Positions 32,017 to 33,696 of a stretch of DNA of 33,696 bases are shown here, in pieces. Positions within the stretch are counted from its first letter, which is position 1, and each line of letters opens with the position of its first letter. The notes below the pieces were generated by a model. The model was not told the DNA's origin. It saw only the letters and a program-made list of their open reading frames with translations, and did no database searches. The stretch covers positions 1-33,696 of the forward strand of contig DUVS01000017.1 of assembly GCA_012840925.1 (NCBI GenBank), in the 5' to 3' direction. Origin of the DNA: Bacillota bacterium (lineage in GTDB: Bacteria; Bacillota; Limnochordia; Darwinibacteriales; DTU012). Both the position numbers and the translations under genes were made by a program.

Positions 32017-32815
32017 GCAAGGGTATTCTTTGGAGCATTACAAATACCTGCGGCGAATCCGGGCTCGCAAGCGGATTATTTTGGCTATGCAGATACTGCT
32101 CTTAGTTAGTGTTTTCGCACTTTGGGAAGCGGCTGCCAACTATGGATGGATTAATCAATTTATTACTTCGAAACCTTCTCGGGCCTGGATGGCTGCAGTC
32201 AATTTGTTTAACCGTGGAGAATTATGGCGTCATCTTGGTTACACTATTGGAGAGACAGTTTTGGGTTTTTCAGTTGGTACAATTGCAGGGATCCTGATTG
32301 CGGCCATGTTGTGGTGGTCTGACTTTGTCTCGAGAATTCTCGATCCGTACATTGTCATTCTTAACAGTGTGCCCAAGGTGGCTTTAGGGCCAATCTTCAT
32401 TGTGTGGCTGGGAACAGGATTGAATGCAGTAGTAGCCATGGCTATTGCAACTTCGATTATCGTTACCATTATGGTGGTCCATAACGGTTTCAGGAATATT
32501 GATCCGAACAAGATCAAATTGATGCATACATTTGGAGCTTCAAGGCTGCAGATTTTCACCAAGGTTGTTATTCCGGCTAGTGTACCTACCATGATTGCAG
32601 CACTGAAGGTCAGTGTCGGCCTGTCGTTAGTAGGAACGATCGTAGGTGAGTTTCTCGGTTCAAAAGCCGGATTGGGATACTTAATCGTCTATGGAGGGCA
32701 GATATTCAATATGTCACTGGTAATGGCAGCGGTAATCATGCTTTCAACTGTTTCTGCGCTGTTGTATTATCTGGTGGTCCTTCTAGAGCGTAAAGTAGTG
32801 AAATACAATCATTGA
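32006..32815 (+). CDS. ABC transporter permease, SsuC/TauC-like
   Basis: A 269-residue inner-membrane permease. A basic cytoplasmic N-terminus is followed by about six hydrophobic segments. The segment LNSVPKVALGPIFIVWLGTGLNAV and the EAA loop (MHTFGASRLQIFTKVVIPASVP), where the ATPase docks, are typical of the SsuC/TauC family. ATG 32006 follows AAGGAG by 10 bases and overlaps the ATPase gene, so both are translated together. Confidence 0.92.
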   Translation: MNGKQGYSLEHYKYLRRIRARKRIILAMQILLLVSVFALWEAAANYGWINQFITSKPSRAWMAAVNLFNRGELWRHLGYTIGETVLGFSVGTIAGILIAAMLWWSDFVSRILDPYIVILNSVPKVALGPIFIVWLGTGLNAVVAMAIATSIIVTIMVVHNGFRNIDPNKIKLMHTFGASRLQIFTKVVIPASVPTMIAALKVSVGLSLVGTIVGEFLGSKAGLGYLIVYGGQIFNMSLVMAAVIMLSTVSALLYYLVVLLERKVVKYNH

Positions 32816-32912
32816 GTGCTGGGTAGGGCGGTTAAGGCACCAGAAATTATTTTGAAAACAAGGCAGGAAATGTTTCATTTTTCGCCAAAATACTATCCAG
32901 GGGGTGTTGACA

Positions 32913-33128
32913 TTGAATGTCATGTATCAGTTGGACGACTATTTTATTCGGATCCGGGAGGATTCATCCGGCAGGCTGAAATTGACTGTGTGGAATCAGT
33001 ACGGAGATAAGGTGGTTAGTGATTATATCAGCGCAGCTTCCTCAGATAACGTGTGGACGAGCATAGCTCGGAACAGTTCAGAATCTGTAGTTGAAAATGT
33101 AAAGAGCAAACTCATGGGAACCTGTTGA
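32913..33128 (+). CDS. Small protein of unknown function
   Basis: A possible 71-residue protein (MNVMYQLDDYFIRIREDSSG at the start). TTG 32913 has CAGGGGG 8 bases before it; ATG 32922 is an alternative. The composition looks protein-like: a short beta-rich half (YFIRIRE, RLKLTVW) and an amphipathic C-terminal helix (SESVVENVKSKLMG). No cysteine motif, signal peptide or membrane helix. The region 32816-33301 otherwise contains only this ORF, a 15-bp dyad over its start and the terminator at 33198. I do not recognise a family. Confidence 0.5.
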   Translation: MNVMYQLDDYFIRIREDSSGRLKLTVWNQYGDKVVSDYISAASSDNVWTSIARNSSESVVENVKSKLMGTC

Positions 33129-33197
33129 AAGTGAAGATAACTGTTGCTTGTCACAGTTGAGATAGATTGGTTTCGATAGACAGTGGAAGTGTGGATG

Positions 33198-33229
33198 GCT
33201 CTGAAGCCGTGATGGCGACAGAGCTTTTT
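33198..33229 (+). terminator. Intrinsic terminator before the alcohol dehydrogenase gene
   Basis: GCTCTG (33198-33203) pairs with CAGAGC (33219-33224). Inside, GCC (33206-33208) pairs with GGC (33214-33216) across an AA/GA internal loop. TTTTT follows (33225-33229). Confidence 0.8.
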
Positions 33230-33301
33230 CATCACCGAAAAATATAAAGCAGAAGTATTTGGTAAAATACATATAGAAATAGACTATAGGGAGGTATTGG
33301 T

Positions 33302-33696
33302 GTGGATAATTTCAGGTTTTTAAGCCCCACCGAAATCATTTTTGGCAAGGATACAGAAAACCTTGTCGGAGAACAAGTAAAAAGGTATGCCAGCAAGGTG
33401 CTCTTACACTATGGTGGCGGCAGCATCAAGCGGACAGGTCTTTACGACCGGGTAGTGGCATCCCTGAAAGAGCATGGAATTGAAGTAGTGGAACTTGGAG
33501 ACGTCCTGCCGAATCCCCGGTTAAGCCTGGTCCATGAAGGGATTGAGCTTTGCCGACGGGAAGGCATTAGCTTTATTTTAGCAGTTGGTGGAGGTAGTGT
33601 TATCGACTCGGCCAAGGCCATAGGTGTAGGTGTACCCTATCCTGGGGATGTCTGGGATTTCTATGCCGGGAAGGTAGAGCCGAAAGAGACCCTGCC
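33302..33696 (+). CDS. Iron-containing alcohol dehydrogenase, N-terminal part (partial)
   Basis: The first 131 codons of a gene cut by the right edge. GTG 33302 follows GGGAGGT by about 7 bases. The protein opens MDNFRFLSPTEIIFGKDTEN. LLHYGGGSIKRTGLYDRV (nucleotide-binding start) and FILAVGGGSVIDSAKAIGVG are the family's cofactor-binding motifs. It resembles the butanol dehydrogenase/YqhD branch (PTEIIFGK, YGGGSIKRTGLYD), which reduces aldehydes with NAD(P)H. The metal ligands lie beyond the window. It should be transcribed from its own promoter, as a terminator precedes it, but I see only weak -35/-10 candidates. Confidence 0.92.
   Translation, partial: MDNFRFLSPTEIIFGKDTENLVGEQVKRYASKVLLHYGGGSIKRTGLYDRVVASLKEHGIEVVELGDVLPNPRLSLVHEGIELCRREGISFILAVGGGSVIDSAKAIGVGVPYPGDVWDFYAGKVEPKETL

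Noticed and set aside
1-33696. CRISPR array, insertion sequence, prophage or integrase site
   Set aside because: No regularly spaced repeats, transposase, integrase or terminal inverted repeats were seen.

Overview
The window reads as chromosomal DNA from a diderm member of the Bacillota. A Limnochordia- or Hydrogenispora-like lineage is my guess from gene content, not a database result. The Bacillota signs are purine-rich Shine-Dalgarno sites, frequent TTG and GTG starts, a PerR-type Fur protein and an SLH-domain protein. The outer-membrane signs are a full secretin (PilQ) with PilM/N/O/P-type alignment proteins, and a substrate-binding protein with a signal peptide but no lipobox. I see no insertion sequence, CRISPR array, rRNA or phage gene. 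Both edges cut through genes.

Layout. 1-3.3 kb: the end of a D-2-hydroxyacid dehydrogenase, tRNA-Leu(CAA) on the minus strand, perR with a clear promoter and twin operator-like palindromes, and an adenosylcobalamin-dependent ribonucleotide reductase. 3.4-4.6 kb, minus strand: a secreted SLH protein with three unusual helical repeats. 4.8-10.5 kb: a replication, repair and cofactor cluster (polA, mutM, coaE, a lytic transglycosylase, nicotinate phosphoribosyltransferase). 10.5-12.2 kb: a UTRA-domain regulator overlapping an orphan OppF-type ATPase. 12.3-14.6 kb: tdh-kbl, the threonine-to-glycine pathway. 14.6-15.0 kb: a small unknown ORF between a palindrome and a terminator.

15.0-30.05 kb is a type IV pilus locus: pilB, pilT, pilC, pilM, pilN, a pilO-pilP fusion, a protein joining secretin N-domains to a PilP/GspC-like domain, pilQ, a major pilin and three minor pilins. 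It ends with a c-di-GMP module (a degenerate receiver fused to HD-GYP, then a tandem ComFB-like protein) and the prepilin peptidase pilD. A small four-helix membrane protein lies on the opposite strand inside the locus. 30.1-32.8 kb is an SsuABC/TauABC/ThiXYZ-type importer operon behind a promoter with a perfect palindrome. The window ends with a small unknown ORF and the start of an iron-containing alcohol dehydrogenase.

Most unusual points: (1) a minor pilin whose C-terminus carries a CFIATA ('CFI-box') motif followed by hydrophobic segments, a combination I do not recognise as described; (2) a rearranged alignment complex, with PilP fused to PilO and a second PilP/GspC-like domain on a barrel-less secretin-like protein; (3) a degenerate-receiver HD-GYP protein next to a duplicated ComFB-like protein and pilD, which suggests c-di-GMP control of the pilus; (4) pilB, whose conserved N-terminus extends upstream of any ATG/GTG/TTG codon to a CTG preceded by a run of eight G, where loss of one G would bring an ATG into frame.
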